A stretch of 30,152 nt of DNA from Oppiella nova (taxonomy: Eukaryota; Arthropoda; Arachnida; Sarcoptiformes; Oppiidae), in the NCBI GenBank assembly GCA_905397405.1, contig CAJPVJ010000259.1, positions 1 through 30,152 of the forward strand, written 5' to 3'. The first letter of the stretch is position 1; every line of letters starts with the position of its first letter. The translations under genes were made by a program, and so were the position numbers. Shown here one piece after another: positions 8,823 to 19,247 of the stretch. The notes below the pieces were generated by a model. It saw nothing but the letters and a program-made list of their open reading frames with translations. It ran no database searches and was not told the DNA's origin.

Positions 8823-9833
8823 TCAGTTGATCATTCTGGTGGATAAGTATTTAGCCAGATATTTATGGTCAATTTCAAGCAAATCATCTTTGTATTGTGA
8901 ATAGTCACTGAAAACTAGATCATTAATAACATTTTCAGTTTCATTTAACATTTTCAACAGTTCCTCGCTAGTTGGTCGACTAGTAAATTTAACCGTGCAC
9001 AATTGAATTATAATATCGCGTATACTTTGAATCCGTTTAGATTCAGTGGCCTTTGCTTCTAATAAGCTGTGAAAACAATTCAAACAATTATTATACTATT
9101 TTTAAAATTAATTCTGGACCTAAATTGTATTGCCCTGAATTTTAGTTACTCCAAATCACACTTTATTGAGATTTACATTTATTGCTAGTGTTATAATTAA
9201 TATAACAAATATTTGTCAATCATAATAGATAGTGTGACCGAGTGTAACTCAATTTATGAATAACAGAATGTGTTCAAAATGAAAATTTTCAACTGTAGAC
9301 AATATATATAATATATATATACAATATATAAACACTTACAGGTTATAGATAAATATTTTCTGGCCGCACATACCCAGGCTATACATATCGGCCGACTGTT
9401 TGTAGTGAAGATTAGGCGAACTTTGGCCAACTTCGGGCGCTCTATACATATCGGTGCCGACACCCGTCGTATGTGTCACCGACCCTTCTATCACTTTAGC
9501 CAGACCAAAATCTGCTAGCTTCAATACACCATTCCTGTCCATTAAAATATTGGATGGCTTGAGGTCCCGGTGCATAATGGGATGGGGTTTAAGTGAGTGG
9601 ATATAATGGACTCCCTGTGCTATCTCATAGAATATACTAAACGACACGAAGTACTCGAAATGGTTGGGCTCTACATTGGCGCCACATTTGGTCAGCCCTT
9701 TCATGGAGTCAATCAATACATTCAAATTGCATTCACACAACTCCATCAATATGTATGAAATCCCATCCCTCTTCCACGACATCTTATACTCGACCACATG
9801 ATTACCCTTCAGGTTCTTCATGATTGACAACAT
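8823..9833 (-). pseudogene. k8: 5'-truncated type-B kinase
   Basis: Exon 2 (about 9833-9340) and exon 3 (9066-8823) remain and are joined in frame by gtaagt...cacag. The intron is unusually long (273 bp) and holds a TA microsatellite. The coding part starts at LSIMKNLKGNHVVEYKMSW and includes HRDLKPSN, LADFGLAKV and APEV, with no stops. Exon 1 and the first roughly 60 bases of exon 2 are missing, so there is no glycine loop or beta-3 lysine. The upstream edge joins abruptly to the 3' flank of k9. The exon 3 is divergent (LLKMLNETENVINDLVF). It could be translated only if spliced to another first exon; otherwise it is a relic with an intact C-lobe. Confidence 0.7.
9302..9328. repeat. TA microsatellite in k8 intron 2
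   Basis: An atatatataatatatatatac-type run lies in the enlarged second intron of k8. It is absent from the other intron-2 copies and helps explain the extra length. Confidence 0.7.
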
Positions 9834-9939
9834 AATATAATAATAAATATAAAATCATTATTTAGAAAAATACCATTTACTGCTCAGTTTTTATTAGTCA
9901 AATAAATAAATTTAAATTGTAATAATAGTATCATTTAAA

Positions 9940-11100
9940 TCAAATATTTTGCAATAGATTATCAATTTTGATGGATATGTATGTGTACAGATTTTTGTGT
10001 TTATCATTTCGTAACTCATCAGTATAATTCAAGTACTCGGCCAAAACTGTTTCATTATCAACTGGCTCAATTTCGCTCAGCATTTCTAGCAGTCGTTCAC
10101 TATTTGGTCGAGCATTAAATCTAACCGTGATCATTTTATTTATAATATCACGCAAAGTTTGAATCCTTCCAGTTACATTTGCTTCGGATAAACTGTGCAA
10201 ATGATAAAACAATTATTATACTATATTTACTACCTTTAAAACTAAATGAACAAGCACACTTACAGGTTATAGACAAATATTTTCTGGCCGCACATACCCA
10301 GGCTATATATATCGGCGGACTGTGTGTAGTGAGGATTAGGCGAACTTTGGGAAACTCCGGGCGCTCTATAAATTTCGGCGCCGACATCCATCATATGTGT
10401 CACCGACCCTTCTACCATTTTAGCCAGACCAAAATCTGCTAGCTTCAATACACCATTCCTGTCCATTAGAATATTGGATGGTTTGAGGTTCCGGTGCATA
10501 ATGGGATGGGGTTTGAATGAGTGGATATAATGGACTCCCTGTGCTATCTCATAGAATATACTAAACGACACGAAGTACTCGAAATGGTTGGGCTCTACAT
10601 TGTCGCCACATTTGGTCAGCCCTTTCATGGAGTCAATCAATGCATTCAAATCGCATTCACATAACTCCATCAATATGTATGAAAAGTCATCCCTAGTCCA
10701 CGACATCTTATACTCGATCACATGATTATCCTTCAGATTCTTCATGATTGACAACTCTCTCAGTTCATCAGCAGTCAATTCATCAGGATTCAATTGGTCT
10801 GCTAATGAATAATTAGATAACATTAAGAGTATATAATTATATACTAGTATATTTTATTAAATGTTTAACACTTTTTTCATGATATACTAGTATATCATTA
10901 TATTACAATACATTTTAAATAACATTAGATAATATAGTATTAGTACCTTCAATTGGAATCACCTTGAATGCATAGTTAATTTGGTCCTTGGTCACTTTAT
11001 AAACATTTCCATATGATCCAGTTCCTATTATTAGTCCATCTGTCAATTGGTTGGTAAATGTTTGAAAATCCTCATCACAAATATTTTGACTGTCACTCAT
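9940..11100 (-). CDS. k9: predicted pseudokinase, type B
   Basis: Exons 11100-10947, 10798-10264 and 10192-9940 splice in frame to about 313 aa. The N-lobe looks competent: GTGSYGNV (26-33), YAFKV with Lys46, and Glu in the ELRELSIM helix. The catalytic loop is HRNLKPSN: Asn155 replaces the catalytic Asp of HRD. APE is changed to APG (197-199) and the activation loop has MMDVGAE where relatives have T(S/A)GVG. DFG is kept. Loss of the catalytic base predicts an inactive or nearly inactive kinase, yet the frame and all splice sites are whole, as expected for a retained binding or scaffold role or for recent decay. It shares the upstream block and TATA box. The truncated k8 follows downstream. 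Confidence 0.85.
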
Positions 11101-11151
11101 ATTGACTATTTTCTGTACAAATACTATAATAAAATAAACATACAATTAATT

Positions 11152-11330
11152 CTTATATAGTTATACATTGTCTGTTAAACTAATATTTATCAATATTTAC
11201 TTTTAAGTATATTTCACACATTGTTTGTAATTATAAGAAATATTACGGTTATATCAATAATAAACACAACTACTACAATGAAACTGATATACTATATCAG
11301 ATATAGCAACTATGGTTATATTACCGGTAG
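11152..11330 (-). promoter_or_regulatory. k9 upstream block and TATA box
   Basis: On the minus strand, ctaccggtaatataacca starts at 11330, 230 bp before the ATG, and TATATAAG lies at 11159-11152, 52 bp before the ATG. The inner part of the block is diverged from the other copies (a tatatctgatatagtatatcag stretch). Confidence 0.45.
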
Positions 11331-11626
11331 TTCATGAATCATTCAAGTATTTCACAGAATAAGTAGTTTAGATAACTTACTGATCAATTTAGTGTTCATT
11401 TTCAAGAACTTATTTTTTAATCAATCAAATAATGTAATAATAATTAATAATTTTAATTATTTATTTATTTATACAATCTCGAACATAATTTAAATGATTT
11501 ATAATTATTTTAGAAAAATAATAAAATTAACTACAATTTTGTTATACAAATAATTTTATTAAATATAGTTTTATACTATGTAACTTACTTAGCTTTATTA
11601 ATCATGATTAATACAAATTTTTCAAG
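11331..11626. repeat. 3' flank of k10, type-A-like
   Basis: No gene is visible. This is AT-rich DNA similar to the downstream flanks of the other type-A copies (caatctcgaacataattt also appears reversed at about 1,090-1,120 behind k2). Confidence 0.5.
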
Positions 11627-12078
11627 TTAATTGTGATTATTCAAAACTCCTTCATAATCCTTGTATTCACTCAACACTTTCTTATCATTTATTTTGTCAT
11701 TTTTTCTCAACATATCCAACAGTTTCACACTATTTGGTCTACTAAAGGGTTTGAGATTAATTAGCTGGTTCATTATATCGCGTAAACCTGAGACCCATTG
11801 CGAGTCACTTTTATTTGGTACTGCCAAACCTATCAAGATTAAATAATATTAATTAATTATTCAATATAAATTAAAATTATATAATAAATTACATTACAAA
11901 AAATCATAGTTTAGTATTATTTTATAGTGTAATTTATACTTACAAATAATTTATAAAATCTGTCCAATAATACCCAGGTTAAACTAATTGTTAGAAATAT
12001 GATTAGGATCGCTAACTTCGGGAGTTATATACGTCTCCCAACCCACCCTACAGTGTTTGTCATCGACTCTTTGGATAT
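11627..12078 (-). pseudogene. k10: kinase exon 2 end + exon 3 (type A fragment)
   Basis: Exon 3 (from about 11830 to 11627) reads NKSDSQWVSGLRDIMNQLIN and ends early at LNNHN; its acceptor region gatag|gtttggc is shifted against the paralogues. The upstream remnant of exon 2 (about 12078-11944) is heavily decayed. There is no catalytic part and no exon 1. It lies behind k11 just as k6 lies behind k7 and k2 behind k1, with the same breakpoint. Confidence 0.7.
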
Positions 12079-12227
12079 ATAATTAACAAATCTTTGTAAT
12101 TATATTGATATCATTTATTTTGTAAATATAAAATGTCATTATTTATAGAAATACCAATTACAACCTAATATAAACTTATAAAAAGTCAAATAAATAAATT
12201 TAAATTGTAATAATAGTATCATTTAAA

Positions 12228-13410
12228 TCAAATATTTTGCAATAGATTATCAATTTTGGTGGATATGTATGTATACAGATTTTTGTGTTTATTTTGTAAC
12301 TCATCATTATAATCCAGGTACTCGGCCAAAACTGATTCCATATCAACAGGCTCAATTTCGCTCAGCATTTCTAGCAGCTCAGCACTATTTGGTCGAGCAC
12401 TAAATTTAACCTTGATCATTTTATTTATAATATCGCGCAAAGATTGAATCCTTCCAGTTACACTTGCTTCGGATAAACTGTGCAAATGATTGAAACAATT
12501 ATTATAATATATTTACTACCTTTAAAACTAAATGAACAAGCACACTTACAGGTTATAGACAAATATTTTCTGGCCGCACATACCCAGGCTATATATATCG
12601 GCCGACTGTTTGTAGTGATGATTATTACTGCTATGACTTACTTCCGGTGCCATAAACCCCTCCGAGCCCACACCGGCTGTGTGTGTGACCGACCCCTTGT
12701 CCGACAACACTTTAGCCAGACCAAAATCTGCTAGCTTCAATACACCATTCCTGTCCATTAAAATATTGGATGGCTTGAGGTCCCGGTGCATAATGGGATA
12801 GGGTTTGAATGAGTGGATATAATGGATTCCTTGTGATATCTCATGGAATATACTAAACGACACGAAGTACTCGAAATGGTTGGGCTCTACATTGTCGTCA
12901 CATTTGGTCAGCCCTTTCATGGAGTCAATCAATACATTCAAATTGCATTCACACAACTCCATCAATATGTATGAAAAGCCATCCCTAGTCCACGACATCT
13001 TATACTCGACCACATGATTACCCTTCAGGTTCTTCATGATTGACAACTCTCTCAGTTCATCAGCAGTCAATTCATCAGGATTCAGGTCTGCGAATAAATT
13101 AAAGGTATATAATTACATACTAGTATGTTTTTATTAAATGTTTAAAACTTTGTACTGTATATATTTGTATTTGTATATATTGTTCATTATATTTTAGTAT
13201 ATTATATTAGTACTGTATTACATTTTAAATAACATTAGATAATACTGTATTAGTACCTTTAATTTGAATCACTTTGAACGCATAGTCAATTTGGTCCTTG
13301 GTCACTTTACAAACGTTTCCATATGATCCAGTTCCTATTATTAGTTCATCTGTCAATTGGTTCGTAAATGTGTTTAAATCCTCATCACAAATATTGTTAT
13401 TGTCACTCAT
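12228..13410 (-). CDS. k11: small protein kinase, type B (unfused partner of k15)
   Basis: Exons 13410-13257, 13087-12550 and 12477-12228 splice in frame to about 313 aa. All core motifs are present: GTGSYGNV (26-33), AFK Lys46, Glu65 in the alpha-C region, HRDLKPSN (152-159), DFG (172-174), APE (198-200), and ARPNSAELLEML in the last exon. A Cys replaces the usual Tyr after the glycine loop (NVCKV), as in k15. Its exons, splice sites and upstream block are near-identical to k15 on the other arm of the inverted duplication, but exon 3 runs on to the normal kinase end (LLQNI). It therefore shows the state before the transposase was joined. It is probably active. The substrate is unknown, and the resemblance to eIF2-alpha kinases is only at motif level. 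Confidence 0.87.
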
Positions 13411-13469
13411 ATTGACAATATGATTTTCTCTAGAAATACGTATTATATAAAATGAACAAATAATTACCA

Positions 13470-13642
13470 CTTATATACTGTAGACATTTACACATTTTTT
13501 GTGGTAATCTTATCAGTATTTACTTTTTAAGTCTATTTCACACCTTTTAAGGCAATTGTGAGAAGTAATGAGCTATTATTACCTGTTTTACAATAATAAA
13601 TATAACGAGACTGATAATAGCAATTGCCGTAATATTTCCGGA
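13470..13642 (-). promoter_or_regulatory. k11 upstream block and TATA box
   Basis: The minus strand has ttccggaaatattacggcaa from about 13642, 232 bp before the ATG, then TATATAAG at 13477-13470. It is near-identical to the k15 upstream region. Confidence 0.5.
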
Positions 13643-14060
13643 AGTGATTCATTGTATTTCACAGAATAAATATTTTAGATAACGTAGAGATAAATAAACT
13701 TTTTTATAAGTATTTAATCTATAAATTTTCATTTAAATAATTAAAATAAATTTACTAAATTAAATACGCTAAATAAAATTTTACAATCAATATTTGATAA
13801 TTTAATAAATGTATTTTGTAAATATATAACACTTTTACTCAATAATTAAATAAGTATAGTGGAATTCTTTAGTGTATGAGATAAAAAATATTGCAATTTA
13901 TTTACCGGATGATAGTAATAATACACATTTTTAATTAATTAATTATTTAATAATCATAATTAAAATGATAAATAATTATTTTATTAAAATAAAAGTAACA
14001 ACAATTTTTTTATACAAATATTTAAGTTAAACATGAACTATTATCATTTAAATAATTAAC
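13643..14060. repeat. 3' flank of k12, shared array sequence
   Basis: No gene is visible. It matches the reverse of about 20,336-20,750 behind k13 and parts of 5,010-5,338, including tttaccggatgatagta. Confidence 0.65.
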
Positions 14061-15137
14061 TTACTTTAGTTTATTAATTCTGATGGATACAAATTGATTT
14101 AGAAATTTATGGGAATTGTTTAAACCATTTTCATAATCCTTGTATTCATCCAAAACTTTCTTATCATCTATTTCCTCAATTTCGCTCAACATTTCCAACA
14201 GTTTCACACTATTTGGTCTACTATTAGGTTTGCGATGAATGAGCAGGTTCATTATATTCCGCAAACCTGTGATCCTTTGCGAGTCACTTTCATTTGGTAT
14301 CGCCAAACTTATCAAGATTAAAAGTTAGTTAATTATTTAAATTATAAAAATTTAAGTCTAGTATAGAATTAATTATACTTACAAATCACATATAAAAACT
14401 GTCTGTCCAATCATACCCAGGCTATACATATCACACAATTCATTGTAGTGGTGGCGTAATCGTTTAGGTTCGCTAACTTCAGGCGCTATATAAGTCTCGT
14501 TGCCCGCCCCTACCGTGTGTGTCATCGACCCTTTGTCCCTAACTTTAGCCAACCCAAAATCACCTAGCTTCAAACTACCATCGCTGGCCATCAGGATATT
14601 TGGTGGCTTAAGGTCCCGATGCATTACAGGGGGTGTTTGGGTGTGAATATAATGGACTCCCTGTGCTATCTCATGAAATATATGATACGACACGAAGTAC
14701 TCGAAATGGTTGGGCTCTACATTGTCGGCGCATTTAAATATGGCTGTCATTGACTCAATCAATTCATTGAGATCGCATTCACACAACTCCATCATTATGT
14801 ATATAACGGTGGGTGTAGTCCACGACATGACATACCCGACCACATGGCTGTTGTTCAACTCTTTCATGATTGACAGCTCTCTGAGATCTTTCTTCTCATT
14901 TTCATTCAGTTCATCTGTAAATGACAGTCATTTTAATTATAATAAAACTATGGTATAAATTATAATACTACGGCATTAATAAGTTATAATACCTGTCAAT
15001 TGGATTTCCTTGAGAGCATATTTAATATGGTCCTTGGTCACTCTGTAAACCGAACCAAATTTTCCAGATCCTATTTTGTTTGTTTCAGTCAATTGTGCTT
15101 TTAATTGATCATCAAGGTTGGTTTCATTAGCACTCAT
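14061..15137 (-). CDS. k12: small protein kinase, type A
   Basis: Exons 15137-14993, 14914-14383 and 14307-14061 splice in frame to about 307 aa (introns 78 and 75 bp). Motifs are complete: GSGKFGSV (23-30), ALK Lys43, Glu61 candidate, YIMMELCECDL, HRDLKPPN (147-154), GDFG (167-169), APE (192-194), HHYNELCDMYSLG and RPNSVKLLEML. No stop or frame break is seen and it looks active. It is transcribed away from the membrane-protein gene s1; 517 bp separate their start codons. The pair is mirrored by k13/s3 on the other arm. There is no domain beyond the kinase fold, so it is probably cytosolic. Confidence 0.87.
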
Positions 15138-15654
15138 ACTGACTTCAATTAAACTCAACAAACGTTTAAACTTTTTACTAACAACAGTAAAACATTTAGT
15201 ATAACATAAAACTGAATACAGTATAATAGATACCCGAGTACCTGATTATATATTAACAGTTACTGTCACTTCCTTGGATTCACTGATTGTAACCAAGAAA
15301 ACAATTATTGCAAACAAAATGATAACAATGAATCATATTATATACTGTAAATATAGTAATAAATTATTACAATAATTCACACAATTAACCCAAAAATTCT
15401 TTAATTTATTTATATTGTAAATTAATTTGATTAATAAATTAAAAATATTTATGCAACATGACTAACTATATAACAATTATTTTTAAAATAACATTAAATT
15501 TATTACTAAACTGTAAACAAATTACAATGCATACGGTAGTATTTTGTATTTATTTTTAAACTGTAGTCATAAACTTTTATAACCAAAAAAATCTGTGTCA
15601 TGTTAGACTTAATTTTGAATTATTTTTAATTTTAAAAATATAAAATAAATAAAA
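15138..15654. promoter_or_regulatory. Divergent promoter region k12 / s1
   Basis: This is the only sequence between two head-to-head start codons, so it must hold both promoters unless they share one. It is closely repeated at 18,710-19,247 (k13/s3) and, without its s gene, at 4,511-5,008. Conserved patches include ggattcactgattgtaacca, aacagttactgtcaattcc-like sequence and aaacttttataaccaaaaaa. I could not place a convincing TATA box for either gene. Confidence 0.5.
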
Positions 15655-16198
15655 ATGATATTCAAGTCAATATTAATTGTAGTTACTTTAATTACTTTGA
15701 TAACACCAGCTCACAGTCAACATCACCCACACAATCATTTTTGTGACAAACGTTTAATGAAAAGTAATATCAATTTGATTGACAAAGTGTTTCAAACTCC
15801 GACCACTACTTACATAATTAGACGTTCAATGGTGTACCCCATGAAACACCAACAGTTACCGCAAGTTATTGACAGTCGTAGGGTATGGCAGCAAAAGTAT
15901 AAGGAGTTTCCCTTCACAGACCTATTTTTAGGTATTATTCTTATACCATAATTTTATGTCATTTTAAACATAATTATCAACCCATTTAACTAACCCAGGT
16001 GACTTCATTGACTTTTATATTGGAGAAATGAGTGCCCGTTTAAAATACATTGACTCCGGGTTCTCCGTAACACTCAATAGGAATCGGCAATTGGTTAGCG
16101 ATTCTGAGCCCAAACCTGATAACTATTATTTGGTGTTTATATTCAGTGGCTATTATTACTATGTATTTCGTGAACTATCCAACAGTTCGCTAATATTG
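15655..16198 (+). CDS. s1: secreted/membrane protein, 3' part lost in gap
   Basis: Exon 1 (15655-15931) begins with a clear signal peptide (IFKSILIVVTLITLITPAHS) and carries CDKRLM, YIIRRSMVYPM and VWQQKYKEFP. Donor is ttttag|gtatta; a 67-bp intron follows. Exon 2 starts at 15999 (cccag|gtgact) and reads DFIDFYIGEMSARLKYIDSG, then PDNYYLVFIFSGYYYYVFRE, until the Ns at 16199. The rest would be ectodomain, transmembrane helix and tail, as in s4. It is nearly identical to s3 in inverted orientation. The family is not one I can name. Confidence 0.8.
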
Positions 16199-16955
16199 NN
16201 NNNNNNNNNNNNNNNNNNNNNNNNNNNNNNNNNNNNNNNNNNNNNNNNNNNNNNNNNNNNNNNNNNNNNNNNNNNNNNNNNNNNNNNNNNNNNNNNNNNN
16301 NNNNNNNNNNNNNNNNNNNNNNNNNNNNNNNNNNNNNNNNNNNNNNNNNNNNNNNNNNNNNNNNNNNNNNNNNNNNNNNNNNNNNNNNNNNNNNNNNNNN
16401 NNNNNNNNNNNNNNNNNNNNNNNNNNNNNNNNNNNNNNNNNNNNNNNNNNNNNNNNNNNNNNNNNNNNNNNNNNNNNNNNNNNNNNNNNNNNNNNNNNNN
16501 NNNNNNNNNNNNNNNNNNNNNNNNNNNNNNNNNNNNNNNNNNNNNNNNNNNNNNNNNNNNNNNNNNNNNNNNNNNNNNNNNNNNNNNNNNNNNNNNNNNN
16601 NNNNNNNNNNNNNNNNNNNNNNNNNNNNNNNNNNNNNNNNNNNNNNNNNNNNNNNNNNNNNNNNNNNNNNNNNNNNNNNNNNNNNNNNNNNNNNNNNNNN
16701 NNNNNNNNNNNNNNNNNNNNNNNNNNNNNNNNNNNNNNNNNNNNNNNNNNNNNNNNNNNNNNNNNNNNNNNNNNNNNNNNNNNNNNNNNNNNNNNNNNNN
16801 NNNNNNNNNNNNNNNNNNNNNNNNNNNNNNNNNNNNNNNNNNNNNNNNNNNNNNNNNNNNNNNNNNNNNNNNNNNNNNNNNNNNNNNNNNNNNNNNNNNN
16901 NNNNNNNNNNNNNNNNNNNNNNNNNNNNNNNNNNNNNNNNNNNNNNNNNNNNNNN
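16199..16955. other. Assembly gap (757 Ns)
   Basis: A run of N falls at the centre of the large inverted duplication and removes the ends of two converging genes (s1 on +, s2 on -). Its stated size looks too small for the missing exons of both genes if they resemble s3 and s4, so gap length or local order may be wrong. Open frames that run through the Ns are meaningless. Confidence 0.99.
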
Positions 16956-16967
16956 TAGAAATAATAC

Positions 16968-17226
16968 CTATAAATAGGTCTTTAATGGGAAACTCTTCAC
17001 GTTTTTGTTGCCATACCTTTCCGTCCCAATCAACTCGTGGTAACTCTTTCTTAATCATCGGATATACCATTGAATCTCTAATTATGTAAACACTTGTTAG
17101 AGTTTCAAACATTTTGTCAATTAGTTTGCCATTCATTAAGGATTTGTCACAAAACTTGTTTGATACAAGTTGACAGTTAGTTACTGTTGTTAAACTAAAC
17201 ACAATTATTAAACACTTAAATAGCAT
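16968..17226 (-). CDS. s2: secreted/membrane protein, exon 1 only
   Basis: Exon 1 (17226-16968, 259 nt, phase 1 donor atag|gtatta) encodes a signal peptide (LFKCLIIVFSLTTVTNC), CDKSLMNGKLIDKMF, YIIRDSMVYPM and VDWDGKVWQQKREEFPIKDL. The remainder falls in the gap. Exon 1 and about 230 bp upstream differ from s4 (28,508-28,978) by only a few bases, so the two are recent duplicates about 11.5 kb apart. Confidence 0.75.
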
Positions 17227-17458
17227 TTTGATTTGAGATTAAAATAAAAAGATTATCTAATGAATAGATTTGATCAGAGATGTTATAATTTATTTCAACG
17301 GATATTGTATTTATTCATTACAAATTGTACTTTCATATTGAGTTAGAAAAATCAAATAATGAGTTTATTTCGCGCAAAATTAACAATTGGTTAGTTAGTA
17401 CTGTATTAATAACACTTAGAATAAGTTAGTATTAATTACTAGAAATTCATAAGTCATA
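17227..17458. repeat. 5' flank of s2, duplicated at 28,767-28,978
   Basis: No gene is visible. Near-identical to the 5' flank of s4 and presumably its promoter (ttcaacggatattgtattta, tttcgcgcaaaattaac). Homology ends near 17,438, after agttagtattaatta. Confidence 0.65.
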
Positions 17459-18709
17459 TCAAACTACCAACTCATTATGGATAATGTATCTATCGGGACA
17501 TACATTATTATCATCTCTCTTAAGACATGTTAACCCAAACCGAGGAATGAATACGAGTCCACCGATTATGAGGAATATTACGGTCAATAAGATAAAGGAT
17601 ATCCAAACATATTGATTAACACCAGTAAATGTGATTTCTGTCGGAACGGTAGTCGTAGCAATGGTCTCCGTGTCGGACATCATATAATACTTGCGAAATA
17701 ATTCGTAATACCTGTGTCACAAGTCGCAGTCAAAGAGTACCCAAATTGGATCCTTAAGGAATCCATACAAATATAAGATATTCATGCAAACTACCGGTGC
17801 TTTAAAGGACTTACAGTTTTGTTAGCAAATTCAATGTCAACTATGGCCTCGTTGTTAACCACATAAACCGGATAATCCATTCGTACGACACCTTTGAAGT
17901 CCGTTGCCTTATAGTGTGCATTGAGTTTAATCTCATTTATTTTAATTGTTTGCAAATTATTATCCGGGTCATTCTTGTCATACAAAATAGATAAATAGAT
18001 GTTGTTCTGTATGTCCATTAATAACACAGTAGACAACTTGCCAGTTATGCTATTACTAGTATCATATAGGGCTACATAGACAGGCCCGCGGACTCCAAAT
18101 ACATCGGATATTAAGCCAGTGTTAGGGATACCCAGACCATTTGGCATTTGGTTATTATGAGCCAATATTAGCGAACTGTTGGATAGTTCACGAAATACAT
18201 AGTAATAATAGCCACTGAATATAAACACCAAATAATAGTTATCAGGTTTGGGCTCAGAATCGCTAACCAATTGCCGATTCCTATTGAGTGTTACGGAGAA
18301 CCTGGAGTCAATGTATTTTAAACGGGCACTCATTTCTCCGATATAAAAGTCAATGAATTCACCTGGGTTAAATGGGTTGATAATTATGTTTAAAATGACA
18401 TAAAATTGTGGTATACTTAATAAGAATAATACCTAAAAATAGGTCTGTGAAGGGAAACTCCTTACACTTTTGCTGCCATACCCTACGACTGTCAACAACT
18501 TGCGGTAACTGTTGGTGTTTCATGGGGTACACCATTGAACGTCTAATTATGTAAGTAGTGGTCGGAGTTTGAAATACTTTGTCAATCAAATTGATATTAC
18601 TTTTCATTAAACGTTTGTCACAAAAATGATTGTGTGGGTGATGTTGACTGTGAGCTGGTGTTATCAAAGTAATTAAAGTAACTATAATTAATATTGACTT
18701 GAATGACAT
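17459..18709 (-). CDS. s3: type I membrane protein, exon 3 model uncertain
   Basis: Exon 1 (18709-18433) and exon 2 (18362-17815) give 275 codons in frame: signal peptide, CDKRLM, YIIRRSMVYPM, MSARLKYIDSRF, NYYLVFIFSGYYYYVFREL, GLISDVFGVRGPVYVALY, VDIEFANKT. The donor is aaact|gtaagt with phase 0. The last exon encodes a transmembrane helix (YVWISFILLTVIFLIIGGLVF) and a short polar tail ending NELVV. The acceptor equivalent to that of s4 (ttaag|gatccaatttgg, at about 17,748) gives DPIWVLFDCDL and then a TGA. An alternative acceptor cgcaag|tattat (exon 17689-17459) keeps frame and would give about 351 aa. So it is either a gene using a shorter exon 3 or one recently broken. It is divergent from kinase k13. 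Confidence 0.7.
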
Positions 18710-19247
18710 TTTTATTTGTAAATTTATATTTTAAAATTAAAAATAATTCAAAATTAAGTCTAATATGACACAGATTTTTTTGGTTATAAAAGTTTATGAC
18801 TACAGTTTTAAAATAAATACAAAATACTATGCATTGTAATTTGTTTACAGTTTACAGTAATAATAAATTTAATGTTATTTTAAAAATTATTCTTACATAG
18901 TCAGTCATGTTACATAAATATTTTTTATTTATTAATCAAATTAATTTACAATATAAATAAATTAAAGAATTTTTAGGGTTAATTCAATTAACTTAATTGT
19001 GTGAATTATTACTATATTTACCGTATATGCTATTATTCATTGTTATTATTTGCATGTATCATTTTGTTTGTAATAATTATTTTCGAAATAATCGTTTTCT
19101 TGGTTACAATCAGTGAATCCATGGAATTGACAGTAACTGTTAATAAATAATCAGGTATTCGGGTATCTATTACTTTTATACTGTATTATGTTGTTATACT
19201 AAGTTAGTAAAAGGTTTAAACGGTTGCTGAGTTTAATTGGAGTCAAT
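18710..19247. promoter_or_regulatory. Divergent promoter region s3 / k13
   Basis: 538 bp between head-to-head start codons, mirroring 15,138-15,654 in reverse complement. Conserved through atgacacagatttttttggt, ggttaattcaattaactt (shared with the 4,511-5,008 remnant) and ttggttacaatcagtgaatc. It probably drives both genes. Confidence 0.5.

Noticed and set aside
10179-10442. Antisense frames over the type-B exon 2/3 junction (also at 89, 12,480, 23,282)
   Set aside because: Same explanation: they are mirror frames of the kinase and cross an intron that is spliced on the other strand.
16028-17226. Long open frames on both strands through 16,199-16,955
   Set aside because: They exist only because Ns were translated as open codons; the real coding parts end at the gap and at the splice donor 16,967.
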